DNA from: Neospora caninum Liverpool
Taxonomy: Eukaryota > Apicomplexa > Conoidasida > Eucoccidiorida > Sarcocystidae
NCBI RefSeq assembly: GCF_000208865.1
Contig: NC_018392.1
Location: forward strand, 2,376,793 to 2,440,792
Direction: 5' to 3'
DNA length: 64,000 nt
The notes below the pieces were generated by a model, which was given only the letters and a program-made list of their open reading frames with translations, did not search any database and had not been told where the DNA came from. Made by a program: the position numbers and the translations under genes. Numbering within the stretch: position 1 is the stretch's first letter; each line of letters opens with the position of its first letter. This document shows, one piece after another, positions 1-12,800 of the stretch.

Positions 1-239
1 TGGCGCTCCCTTCTGTCTGGCTTCCTTCCCTTCTCTGTGTCTTGCTTCCCTTCTCTGTGTCTTCCTTCCCTTCTCTGTGACTTCCTTCCCTTCCGTTTGC
101 CTTTTTTCCCTTCTCTGTGTCTTCCTTCCCTTCTGTGTGTCTTGTTTCCCTTCTTTTGCGTCGACCTATTCTTCTCTGCTTGATTGGACTCCGGACACTT
201 TCTATGTCGCGCCGGCTTCTCGTCTCCGTTCTGGTGCAG
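1..239 (+). other. Left-edge intron of the BCS1-like gene
   Basis: This stretch precedes the first recognisable BCS1 exon. It is strongly pyrimidine-rich and ends in a clear acceptor (ctggtgcag) at 237-239. The first exon, with the start codon, must lie left of the window or be unrecognisable here. Apart from the minisatellite listed separately I see nothing coding in it. Confidence 0.5.
20..160 (+). repeat. 20-bp CT-rich minisatellite
   Basis: About seven imperfect tandem copies of a 20-bp unit of the form cttccttcccttctctgtgt lie here. The copies differ by single substitutions. The array sits in the pyrimidine-rich part of an intron, upstream of the acceptor at 239. Confidence 0.8.
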
Positions 240-3200
240 GAACCGGCGCCGCGCTCGCGCGTCGCAGCTGGCAAGGCCTCCAGGCTGTTGCTCGGCGGCA
301 GCTTCTCACTTCTCTAGAAATCCCTGTCCGCGATCCTGCCTATCCATGGGTCATGCAGTGGCTGGTCTCCCGGTGAGGCTTCTTTCCGGTACACCCGCGC
401 CGGCACCTGGGAAGTTTTCAGAACTCGGGTCGTCCCTACGCCCCCAACGCAGCAAAAGACCAGTCAACCAGGCAGAAGCTTCAGGATTCCGACTCGTGAA
501 ACGCGCACCTGTATATTGGCGGTTTCAGTCTGCTCTCCTGGTGTCTGACCTTCTTCTCTTCTCTCGGGCGACTGCTGCCTCTCCGCTGCCGCGTTCTCTT
601 CTCGTCGTTGTCGCCTCCTTTCTTGTCCGAAATGGCTGCTCGTGGAGGAAAGATAGCGGGTTTTTGCGGCTCTTCCCGCACCTCTTTCTCCTTTCCTTCT
701 CTTCTTCCTTACTTCTTCTCTGCTTTGCTTTCCTCCGTTCGAGAACTTCTGAAACACGCGTGAGGTCGTCGCTCTCCCTGCGTCTCATCGCTTCGTTTTT
801 CCACCTCTCCAGCGGTCTCCCGGTTTTGTCGCACGACTCCCTGACTCCAAGGCCTGGCCCCCGTAGCGCAACTTTTAAAAATAGAATGATCTTTGAATAT
901 GAAGATCGAGATGGCCCGACGGTTCGACCCTGAGCACCTTTACATTTTCCTGCTTCCTCTTTGGAGCTCGTTCTTTTCGCTCCCGTTGCATTTACACTCC
1001 GTCGCCGTTCTCCCCATTCGCTTCACTCTGTCTCCGTTTCTCTGCGAATCGCTCGGCTGTCTCCTTCAATCCCCGATCCACATTTTCCCGCTCTTCTTTT
1101 TCTGTGCTGGCTTCTCTGCAGAGGCAGCTTGGCCCACCATCTCGGCATCTCGACCGAGTATTGCAAGGACAACGCCGGAAATGTCCAGGCGGTCTTCAAC
1201 TACATTCCTAGTCCAGGTGCGTTTGCTTGACGAAACTTTGTCCACACAGAAAACCGAACTCGCTGCCATGTTTGTGTCCTCTTTGAACCTCTCCTGTTTT
1301 GTTGTCGTCAATTTGGTTTAACCTCTGCGGTTTTCCTATCCACCTCTATCGGCCTTTTCATCTGGATCGTGATGGACGCACACATGCGTATATGCATATA
1401 TCTACATGCATGTGTACGCCTTCGCCGGTACGAGTTAAAGTCGTGGAGTATGACTTCCTTTGCGCCGCTATCGCTTTGTCGGTTCCGGTTTTTCTTATTT
1501 CGTCAACCCATTGTGCAGCACGTGGCTTGTAGGTCGTGGCATGATGCGGAACGCCTCCCTGTTGCGTTGCGTTAAGCAGTCCAGGGGGGTTGTGGTGTAG
1601 GCGAGCCGGGGCCTCGCGCCGTCCTCGCGTCTCCTGTTAGACTCTGTAGCTGCCAATCTGTCACGACAAGAAGCGGTTTTGGCCTTTCTGTCTTGAATTG
1701 GAGTGGACCGTCCCCGAGAGAGTCGCGCCGTTCTAAAGTGTATCCGTTCGTTCCCGTCTTCCACGTGCTTGGCCCGCTCTGCTGGTGTCTCTCTTTCCTC
1801 AGGCAGGCACGTGATGCGCTACAAAAACGCCCCGCTGGTCATCGAGAGAACGCGGTCTGGTGAGACCATGGATTTCCAAACGGGCACGCCCTGGGAAACT
1901 CTCACTCTGCAAACCTTCGCCTTCCAGCGCCACATCATACAGGAAATCGTGAGTGCGGCGGCCGAGCCTCGGTTTCGCAAATCTCCCGGCCTTCTCAGCT
2001 GGTCGAGCCATGCGCGTTTGACGACGTAGGAATTGGCGCCAGGGAGGACTCTGCCACATAAACACAAATGTCTGTCTATCTATCTATGCAGGTAGATATC
2101 AGTGTTACGGTGATTTTGGATGTACACACTGTGGGGATGAGCAACGCAGGCGGCGACAGGAAGGAGAGGCATTTGTTTTCGAGCGGCTTGTGTGTGTCTG
2201 AATGCATGGAGTCCGAGAGCCTTCGACGCGAGGCCGTGTCTGTGTATTCACGCGCATGCGTCTCTCATTGCAACACAAGACACAGACATATAGCTCGGCA
2301 TGAGGCCGGTATTGCTCGCGAGGTTGGCGAGAGGTTGAGGCATCCGAAAAAATGTGCAAGCGAACGGACGTGTACGCAGCGGATCTCCCCTCTCACCGCT
2401 GACAAGTCGATATGCATCTGTCTGTGCATACTGACACGGAGCTAAACGTGGACCGATACTTTCAGATGTGGAAACCTTGACGAGGGCGCAGATAGATGGA
2501 GACGCTCCGTGCTGACCTTCGTTTGGGCTTGTGGACGCGTGCGGCGGTCATGGGACTTGATCGCGTCATAGGTGTCTGTACAGCGGCTCGCGCGCTTTGC
2601 TAAATGTGTCTCGTGGAAGAGCCTTCCACCAGACCCCCTCTTGCGCCGTTTTTGCCGCTGTTTCCTCGCAGCTGGAAGAGGCGCGCCGGAATGCCCTCGC
2701 GAAGGAAGAGGGGAAGACGGTGATTTTCCGAAGGTAGGACGGAGAGCAGGAGAGAAACAGTGGCGGGACACCCTCTTCTGCGCAATGCGCAGAGAGACGC
2801 CAAAAAGCCCAGCGTGGGGCGGGGCGCTGAGACGCGCGTTTCCGGAGAGGGCGAAGGCGGGGACTGCGAAGTTAGAGAAGACGTTCCTTGGGAAGCGCTG
2901 AGAGGTGGAGGTGTTCAGTGGATTTACTCGGCAAGCTTGCCGATTGGCTGGGAGCCCTGCTTTTCCTTGGACACGGAGGCGGCCAAGAGTCCAAGCGGCG
3001 GAAACACTAAAGACTCGTCCCTTGCACTTCTACTTTGAGCCTGTTTCGGTTTCTTGGCTATCCTCTCGCCTGCGCTTCGTAGCGTCGCGTCCGAGTGGCG
3101 AAAATATGGCGAACCAAAGACAGTCCGTCCTTTCGATTCCGTCGTGTTGGCGGGTAGGGCTCCACGCAATCCATTAGACGCTTCAAAGGAAAACAACGGA

Positions 3201-3506
3201 ATCAACAACTGCCATAGTACACTCATTCATACGTACATCACGCACATCTATACATATATATACATACATGTATATATAGATGTATATTATACATGACATG
3301 GAGCTATGCATCCGGCTCCTCCGCTGTTTCCGCGTCAGTGTGTATATATAAAAAGTATTAGGTTGGAGGATCGGGATAGCATTTGCATATGTATCCATGC
3401 ACGCGCATTCGCGTGTTGCTCCATATCGACCTGGCTGTACTCTCGATGTGCGTATCTACTTTCAAGGGGTCTAAGAGAGACAGGATATTCATGTATAACT
3501 TTACGT

Positions 3507-3556
<50 letters not shown>

Positions 3557-4048
3557 TATATACATACGACTAGGTTTGCGGACGTCCGGCCCGAGAAGTG
3601 GGTCGTGTTCTCGGGAGAGAGGAGGACACTAAAACCTTCCGAGGTTTGGCTCTTCCGAGACTCCGTCTTTTGCGTCTGGCGGCTTTTCAAAAAGGCCCGC
3701 GTTGCCTGTGCATCGGGTCTGCTGTCTTTCTTCTGTGTTGTTTCTCCGTTTAGACGGCGTGGCAGAGCAAGTCTATGCGGACGTTCTGAGCTTCTTGAAG
3801 TCGTCGCAGTGGTATCTCCAGAGGGGCATTCCTTACCGGCGAGGCTATCTCCTTCATGGTCCCCCAGGGTGTGGCAAAAGCAGCTTCGTCATGGCGCTCG
3901 CGGGGAAACTCAAGTACAACATTTGCGTCATGAATGTAGGGGACCCGCTCATGACGGACGACCGTCTTCAGTACCTTCTCGCGTGAGTCACCCCCATTCG
4001 TTTCGAAACCAAGGTCAAACAGCCCCAAGTGGCTATACACACACACAA

Positions 4049-4133
<85 letters not shown>

Positions 4134-7100
4134 TGAATGTTTGTTCAGTGGTGTCGATTGCACAACAAATACACCTAAGCATAATATATATGTATATGTA
4201 TGTACGAGATTTGCTTTCATTGACGTATACGGGTGTGCCTGAGTGTATGCGACATATGTAGATATGCCCGTGCGTCTAAGTCTTCTTCCCCGGCATTTCG
4301 TTCCAACATGTGGGGCACTCGTGGCTCACATATTTCGTGGCTGTGGGTGTTGCCTTTTTGTCTTGGTTTCGTGGCTTGTCTGGAGTTGTGGGTTGCCACG
4401 GCTGTCGATGTCTGGGCTTTTTTCAACCCTCACGCGAGCTGCCTTTCTCTCGCTCCGACGCCGTTCCATGCGTCTTCGTTGCTTCCTCAGGACGGTCCCG
4501 CCGCAGTCGATTTTGCTCCTCGAAGACATCGACGGGGCTATACAGCGGTCGGAGTCGGCGCTTGGAGGGAACAGTGCGGAAGACCGGAAGGGGGCAAATC
4601 CGTACGGCATGCGCGGCGTGACATTTAGTGGACTTCTGAATGCTCTGGACGGGGTGAGAGTCCCGAGGGGAGTAGATGTGCAAACGAACACACGTGTCGA
4701 CACACTGTACGAATGCCAACTATTCACTGTGGCAGCATCTGTCCCTAGCGAAGCGTCTCTAAAGGACAGAAAAAACGGAAGGCGCGCAGATGCACATGGG
4801 CATGCGGACAGGGGGTATATAACCCTGCATACTGAAGCGAGGGGGAATCTAGCAAATGATAAAGTGTCTGCCTTTCAGGGCCGACAGAAGTTGTAAGAAG
4901 ACTATTTGAAGAGGGGGTCGGTTCGCCAGAACAGCCGCCAACCTACTGCGGAGATCAGTGGGTTTGTCCATTCGTGACGGAGTTTGTCGTTTGGGTGTCT
5001 TCTGGTCGTTAGTCGGTTTTGTGGAAAGGCCATAAAACCTCGAGGAGGACGGGGGCGCCGCAAGACAGTGGACAGCCATTAGAACTTGGGAAAATTGATT
5101 TATGCGCTGCCTTTGCCCTTCTTCCAGATCGTGGCAACGGAAGAGCGTGTGACCATCATGACCACAAACCACCCTGAAAGGTGAGGCGACGGTGCACTTT
5201 CTTCCATGTTTTTCAGCTGGTGACCGCAACCTTGTCCCGTGTACAAATGCGTGGTGCAAGAGCATGCATGTATGCTTACACACATCTAGACACATCCACG
5301 TCCGCGTGCATGCATTCGCCGTCATCAGCAGTGGTTTCAAATATATGCATGTAAGCGCATGTAATTCGCGACGGGCTGCTTGCCCGGCATCCGTAGGACG
5401 ACAGGCAAGGTGAGCGAACAGTTGCTGAATTCGAGTCAATTGCAGACTCGCTGGCGCTTGAGACCCCGACTGGATAAGAGTCTCTTAAACTTGCATGTGT
5501 CAAATACTCCGCATTCGACTGTGTGGCGTGGACCAACCGGCAGTTACTGTGCCGCAACTCGGAACTCCCAGCTAGGCCTCCCATAACCTTCGATATTTAC
5601 ACAGTGCTCGACTGGCATTCCAGCGTGCGAGGGGCACGGTGATCCAGCTTCGAGAGTGCGGCATGCCTTTTCTATTTCATCTCTTCGAACAGACTTCCGG
5701 ACTCCCTCATTCGTCCTGGTCGCGTCGACATCAAGGTCAGAGTTGGATACGCGACGCGTCCTCAGCTGCGGAGGCAGGTGAGAACCCTCAGGCAAAGAAG
5801 AGCGGCGAAGGCCGAGGAAACGGCGCGACGAGTTGAGAAGGAACAGATGAAACGCGCATGCAATCGGCAACGGAAATCAAATACATAACGTGGATGGCTG
5901 TTTCACCCTAGGTCTTGGTATGAGCTGCAGGTTTTTTCGGAAGGCTAGGGGGAAATGTTTGCACCCGAGCTCGATCCACGAGGACAATTATTTGCTCAAT
6001 AGGCTAAACCGGCCGTATGGTCCCTGTAAGAGGATGCATATGAAGGGCTCCTATGATGTATGCCGCTGCAAACCCTTTCGAACAGATGGCCAATAAATGA
6101 TTGTGCATGCATCTTGTTGAGGAATCTCTTGCTGTTGCTCACGCGTTTTTATTTGCCTCTGAGGGGTCATCCCATTGGTTCATTCCGCGGCAACACAGAG
6201 CCCTCATTGTAGACTAGTACGTTGCGCTTTCGCGTCTCCACCTCCGATCTTAAACCTCTTCCGACGTGGCTATTTGTCTCTGTGAATTCAGTTTCTCCGG
6301 TTTTTCCCGGGAGAACAAGCGGCAGCTGACAAGTTCGAAGAGATTCTCAGTGGGATTCAACTTTGTAAGTTCCTGTCCTCGCCAGTGAACATTAACGTAT
6401 TCGAATGGTGCTCAATTACACAATCGAAGCTTGAACTAACAAACCGAGGCGGAGATCTTTTGAAGGGCGCTGCTGGCGTGGCGGCGCCAGCAATAAATCG
6501 AATGCCGTTGTCTCCCATATGACATCTTTGCAGCATAGCGCATCCAAACCCGCATCTTTGAATGGACATCCACAGTAACTGTGCTGTTGTCGGTTCCCAC
6601 GTCTCATGAGTGTGTGTCATCCCATCTCCTGTGAGGCTCGGGAAAGTGGATCTGTAGTTCCAGAAGAGCAGACGAAGCTTCTGTGCGTGAGTGTGCACTG
6701 TGTCTAACATAGTCTCACGACAGCCAGTGAAACGCTTCTTCTGGCCGCCTTGCCGCACTCTGGGAAGGCCTCCTTGCCGTGTGTCACTCAGAGCGGACGG
6801 GCACAGTGTGTCGCGCTAGTGGGCGGTTGCGAGGTTCCTCCGAGAAGAAGCGTTCTGCCGTGTTTGACTTTTTTTCATCGAAAGGGAATCGAGTCGCTGG
6901 CGTGCCTTTTTCGCTTTAGAAGAGGATCGCGGGCAGGCAGTTTTGTTTCCCCATCAGATAGATCCTCATTTCCTTTTTTCTGCGTGTGTTCACCGGTGCG
7001 TCTGCAGCTATGGCAGAACTACAAGGGTTCTTTTTATTCTGCAAAGACAATGTTGACCAGGCTTTGGCAATGGCTGAATCATGGAAGAAGGCAGATGACG

Positions 7101-7258
7101 AAGCCCGAGCAGCGGTGATGCGAGAGCGCGAAGCGGACAAAAGCAAAGCGAGAGCGGAACTGGAAAACCTCGTAGTCCAGCAAAACAGCGCCCACACAGG
7201 GGGAGCGACGAGTGGAAATGATCAGTCTGATCTTCGCCAGAAGCCGAGTGCCTCCTGA
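240..7258 (+). CDS. BCS1: BCS1-like mitochondrial AAA ATPase (5' partial)
   Basis: BCS1 is an inner-membrane AAA ATPase that translocates the folded Rieske Fe-S protein during assembly of respiratory complex III. Phase-consistent exons: 240-372, 1122-1216, 1803-1948, 2672-2733, 3083-3153, 3754-3982, 4491-4653, 5128-5180, 5693-5777, 6292-6364, 7008-7258, giving 452 visible residues. In order they encode the end of the membrane/targeting segment (GTGAALARR), the BCS1 N-domain (LEIPVRDPAYPW, FQTGTPWETLT, EEGKTVIF, SEWRKYG), and the AAA core. The core has Walker A GPPGCGKSS, Walker B ILLLEDIDGA, sensor TTNHPERL and arginine-finger region LIRPGRVD. The C-terminus carries an extra charged, probably coiled-coil tail (ESWKKADDEARAAV and on) that the usual ~420-residue protein lacks. 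The first ~40 residues and the start codon are missing. All introns are GT-AG. Confidence 0.93.
3514..3556. repeat. (AT)n microsatellite
   Basis: A nearly pure AT dinucleotide run lies inside the BCS1 intron 3154-3753. Confidence 0.95.
4053..4130. repeat. (AT)n microsatellite, 78 bp
   Basis: This is the longest AT run in the window, interrupted once near 4091-4100. It lies in the BCS1 intron 3983-4490. Confidence 0.95.
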
Positions 7259-9857
7259 CGGTATTAGAGTCCCCAATGAGGCTAGGCGGAACCTCAGATC
7301 AGGAATATGATAACGTGAACGCAAATTCCTTTCACGTGAAACGTTGACCGTGATCTTCCAGCGTTTTCAGGAGATACTGTACTGTACCACCGTAGTGTTA
7401 TTCGAAAGCGACACCCGCATGAGAAGCATTACCGTAATTCACTCTACCCTAAATTCTCGAACACCTCCGGCGCAAGTTTGGGTACGGATGCTGATTAGGA
7501 AAGAGAGTATACCCCCAAGCGAAAGCCTCTGCATCTCAGGTCAGAGAGGCACTACGACAGAGGAGGTCGCGGGGTGGATGCACCGTTGAAAGTACCGTGT
7601 GAAAACTTGTAAGTTTTGTCAGAACCTGCTGTATTGGCAGAGGTATCGCATGTGAGTTACACGGTTCACGCCAGGCGGGTTCTGATCTGGTGAGCTGAAG
7701 AGCCAGATGACTGCGGAGGTTTCACTGTGCTTTTGGGATGAGAAACGTGTGTTTTGCTGAAGAACATATAGCATCCCCGACGGAACGAAAAAAGGTATCT
7801 AATGTGGAACACGGAACTGCAGTAGCCCGGTGCTGCCCGAAGAGCGGTGACGGCGGGTTCCCGTCGAGGAAATCTCGCCGGAGACCAGGTTTTTTGTAAA
7901 CTCACGAGTCACTTGTTTTGATATCGTGCGTTCTCATCTTTTCCCACCAGAACACGGGAAAGACACTTTTTTTCCTTTGAGGGGTCCATAAGCCGCTGTC
8001 CCTGTAATAGGTTGTGATTTTCTGCAGTTCTCGCCGATCCGTTTGTCGGTCCACTCGTGTCAAACTCCTCCGATTGCTTCCTCTCTCTTCTTTCTGAAGA
8101 CCGTGACAGAAAAGCAATAATTTTTTCGCTTGATACAGCATGTCATCCAACGCCCTCAACGAGGAAAGGCGTGTTCATTTGTAGCGTTACCTTTTATTTT
8201 GTTTCTCCAACAAACTTTCGCGGATGCACCGCAGCTCACTTTACGTGGGAAACAATCGTTAGTAAACGGAGGCAACAAGCGATGATGAGAGCTCTTTTAC
8301 ATAGTGCCTCCCTCTATGTTTTGCTCGTTCTCTTGCCTTCTATTTATAAACATACGTTTTACCGGCAGTCGTTCAAGGGCTGGGAAAATGTTATGAGAAA
8401 TTCGTTCTGAAGAATATATTACAAAACGCTTTTAATACCTGGGCCACCCTGGTTCTCCGCGTTATCTATTGGAAACCTGACACGTTTGTCAAACAGTTGA
8501 AAGTCCGCATGTCTGGGATTAACAACCATTTGACGGTTTTACCAACGGCAACTCCGCATATGTCATTCCTTAAGATTCGAATCTCTCCAACCGGTGTTTC
8601 TTGGTGTCTTGAGATGAACCGATTGACCGTTGGGAACCCAATAGCAATGCTTAAATTCCGCAAAATACGCTGACTGCCCCAATCAGTGCAGCTGTACAGC
8701 GACCCTCTCCAGAACACTTCGTGTGCTTGCAATCTCAGTTTAGGGCACATGTAGTCTGTGTTTGCCGTTCATACGGCTCGGAAGCTGCCGTGTCGAATTT
8801 CCGAGACGGGACTCACCTCTAAAAAGTGGGCGGTCCTCTTCGAGACCGCATGAGCCCCAAAAAGCCCTGACTTTTTGAACGAGTCTACACATTACCGTGG
8901 GGCGCGCCGCATTGACGAGAGTTATCATTCGAGAGTGTGATTGCGATACAGTGGAAGAAGAAAAAATGGATAAATTCATATTTGGGCTGTTTTTCCACCC
9001 CTTGTCTGCATAGTCCCGCGACGATGGGAACCCTAGAGAGGCTGGACCCCTACAGTAGGCCATGCGAAGCCCCCCCCGCCGGGGACAGGGCTCAACAAGA
9101 CCAGCCAAATCATTGTTATAGTTTCCGGTTTTTGTTTCTGCGGATGCGCTGGTCCTGGACAATCAAAGGAGACCCGTTCGCCACTCTCACTCCGACTCGG
9201 TTGACGGGTATCATGAGTCAAATGACACAGAGTGAACAGCGAAGGACGATGCTCTGCGTCAGCCCCTGCGGAACGAGCGTGCGCCTCGTGTGGGGGCCCA
9301 AGCAGCGAAACTGTGAGAGAGGGGCTTCCGTTCACGCGCACGAAAGTGCTGGTTTTGAGGGTAGGTTTCCGTGCCGGCAACCCGTTTGTGCTTGCGACTG
9401 TTGCTGGTTTCCTGGGGCTGAGCCGAGGGCGTCTTCGATTTGACGGTGGTGGCTTGGTGTCTTCGTTCTCATGCGTAGTTCGCACATCCTGACAACGTGT
9501 CTGAGGGGCGCCCCTCTTCCTGTGATTCTCAGGTTTGCTTCCCTAGTCGTCTAAGCGGAACCCTACCAACTCGAATGCCTTCCCGAGTCCGAATGCGAAT
9601 GTGAGGCCCTCGGGAGGGGATCGAGTCTTCTGACCTAGCCGCCAACCGCTGCTTGTTCCGTCCATCTCGTGGAGAGTCAAGGCAAAGGAAGTTCCGTACC
9701 TCTGTTCTGGAGGCGTACCAGACCTGAAAGAGCTACTGCACTCCGTGGGGGGTGGTGCGAGCGGCGTTGGGCAGAAAAACAGCGCCAGGAGGGCGCTCCA
9801 CGTTTGCTTGTGTCGATAGATTGAGGTACTGCCTGAAGTTCGCGAGAGGCTCCGACA
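7259..9857. other. Intergenic spacer, BCS1-like to kinase
   Basis: This 2.6 kb should hold the BCS1 3' UTR and the kinase promoter and 5' UTR. I found no ORF with recognisable domains or phase-consistent exon chains on either strand. A poly-C run occurs near 9070. No tRNA or other RNA gene was recognised. Confidence 0.5.
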
Positions 9858-12800
9858 ATGCTCGGCTTCCCGCAACTTGATATTGGGGACCTCGATGCTG
9901 CCAACCATGGATGGAAAAACATTTTGGTCGCAGCAAACGGGGCAAATGGGTCGGACCCCGTACAGCTGAAATTTCCTCCGGACACGCCTTTCCAGAATTT
10001 TTTAGACTGGAGCGGGCCCAAGGTCAACGTCAGTAAGTGGTCATGTCGAAACATAATGTTGTCAAGCGCTAACTCCAGAACGTCACTTTGTTTATAGCTG
10101 AGCTGCAATCTCAGCACGCGGTGGGCCCCGACTCAGCTCGCCCAACCGAAAACGTGACATCGTTCGGATGCATGGTCGTTTTCGCTCTAACAGCGACACC
10201 TTGTCCTCTCCCGTACTCTCCACGCCTTCTTGATATACACAGGAATCCTCTCCAGCTTTTCAATCTGGGGCTACAGTGCAGCTTCACATCAAATCGGAGG
10301 AAGTCGGCATGGTTTCGGGTATCAATCCGACTGCCGCAATTTTAGAGAAACACTTGGGTACCGGTAGGGTTCAGGAACAGAACAACCCCGGGACTCAAGA
10401 GGACTCTTGTCGAGGCAAAAGGATAAACGTGATTTTCCAACCACATTACGTATTGAGACTGCCACATGTGCTCAGCCCCTGCCCGACGCGCCTTCACGGA
10501 ATCCGGAGACGAGATTCAGGACTTCGACCAGTTACTCGATGACGATGTCGTTTATATCTCCAGAGGCGAGGATTTCTGCAAGGGCGGGGTTGACAAAACA
10601 GCGGATGGTGAGGCCACGTCCCAGTGCTACCAAGCGTAGCGTTACGACGGAGCTCTCCTTCGCGTTCTGTAGATGTACAGTGGACGAAGACCGGACAGCA
10701 AAGACTTTCGTTTTTGCCACTGGGGTCTGCTCCCCGTGGATTCCCACTCACTCCTCAACTCAGTTTTCGGGGAGAAAGTCTTTTTCTAAAGCCGTGCAGG
10801 CAACTGCCACCCTTCGGTTTTTCGTGCTTTCCTGCAGTAATTGGAGGCTATGTCGTGAAAGAATTACTGGGGGAGGGTGGCTTTGGCAGAGTCATGAAAG
10901 CCGTTCACCCCGAAACAGGCAAGTTATCCAGTTGACCGGGCGATCGAACAGACATGCACGGCGTTTACTCACTCTCTGATAAAGTCCCACGAATAAAAGC
11001 CTCTTGTTCAGAAGGAATGAATGACTTGGTTCTCCTTTATCTCTGGCCTGAGCTGGTGGTTTGCAATACTTTGCGTATTTGTGACATCTTGTTTACGAGA
11101 GTTGAGACTCGTATTTTCTGCTGAGATACGTTCCTTGCGCGCCTCCCTAAACGATTCACCACACGGGCCCAAACCAACCAAACTCCCTGGTCGCACCCAC
11201 ACGGGGGCATCTCACTAGTGGCTTAATGGAGAACGCAGTGCATTAAATATGATTAACTCCAGTCTGTATCTGCATCTGAATTCGCTATGATCATGCCCCT
11301 AATATTTTACTCTGGGTAAATTGATGAACTTGTTTTGTCGGAAAGATACAGTTTTGAAATCTGAGGTCTGCAGACGACTTGCAGAGGCCATCCTTGTTTT
11401 TTCACAAAAAAATCACGGTTGTCAAATCGTCACTTTGGAAAAATGGAAAATGCGTGCACTTTGTCACTCACAGGAGAGATCGTTGCCATCAAACTTATCA
11501 ACAAACGGTCATTTAACGAGATCACTGATGCTGACCGTGTTTTCGTTGAGATCCAGGTAAAGTGCTTTTTAAAGCGTTGCCTTCTACGGCAACGAAGTCT
11601 CCGGATGAATGGCGCTTTACCTATCGCGGAACGTCCATCACATTCATTCGTCATTAGCTGTGCGACGACAGGCGATTACAATCCTGGCCGGTAGCTTGCA
11701 TTCAGCTTTCGAATCCACGGACCTGGCAATCCGCTGTTTGCCATGTGCTGACCTTTTGTCATGTCCAGGGCTTCATGGTTTCAGCTTGTGGGATTATAAT
11801 GGTTTCAGAGCTGAATTCGTCATCTCCCCCGGACAGAGGCTGAGTTATGCTGTGCCTGGTATCGCTTGAGATATGTTCCTTGTCCCCGACACCGAATAAA
11901 AGAAAGAATGTAATCCCTTCTGTTAGGTGCTGCAACTTAGTTTCTTGAGTGTCATCTCAGTCTCGCCTCTTTGCATTCCTTGGCACGTCCGAGAACAATA
12001 TCCACTGGACAGGCGCTGAGAGATCTGTCTCACAAGCACGTGATAAAGATGAAGGACGTCGTGGATAACCCAAAATACATCTGCTTCATCATGGAGTACG
12101 CGACGAATGGCGAGTTACGAAATTACGTTTCAAAAAAAACACGTCTGAAGGAAGATGGTCAGTCCGGTGGTACACCCGGTCATGGCCAAGACGAGGAACG
12201 TTATTTCGAAGGAACGGATTTCTCTTATGATGAAACAGAACTCTGCTTCAGTTGCTGGGGTGCCGGAGCTGCTGCTGTACTTCACAGATACACGACAAAC
12301 GGCCGAACCTCTTTCTGTGCCACTCGAAAAAGTAGAATTCATCTGTGACACTTCTCACCAGGCAAGACAGTCGGCTGAACGATTCACTCGTCGACCCGAG
12401 GCTGCATGTCAGCTTCCACCGTGTTCGCTCCTCTTTCGCAGAAGCCCGGCAATTTTTTGAGCAGATTATCAAGGGTGTTCACTACTGCCACTCCAAGAAC
12501 ATCGTGCACCGGTAAGAGCTTTCTCTTAGCCAGCGCAACGATCTTTCTCTGAAGACTTGGAGTTGCCCGAGGCCCACATGTCTGGGGGAGTCCCCCCGCC
12601 TGCCATTCTTTCCTCCGCGAACCTCAACAGGGATCTAAAGCTTGAGAATATTTTGCTGGACGAGGGCAACCAGTGCAAAATCGCCGATTTTGGGCTGTCT
12701 CACTTCGTGGTAGACAGCCACGCGACCGTCACGGAGGGAGGGACGCAAGCGTACCTCGCCCCGGAAGTGTGGAATGGCCAATCAAAGCATTCAAGCCCTT

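Noticed and set aside
3..376. BCS1 start codon within the window (for example ATG at 204)
   Set aside because: The ATG at 204 is in the wrong frame for the conserved N-domain, and the frame of that domain has no ATG before it in the window.
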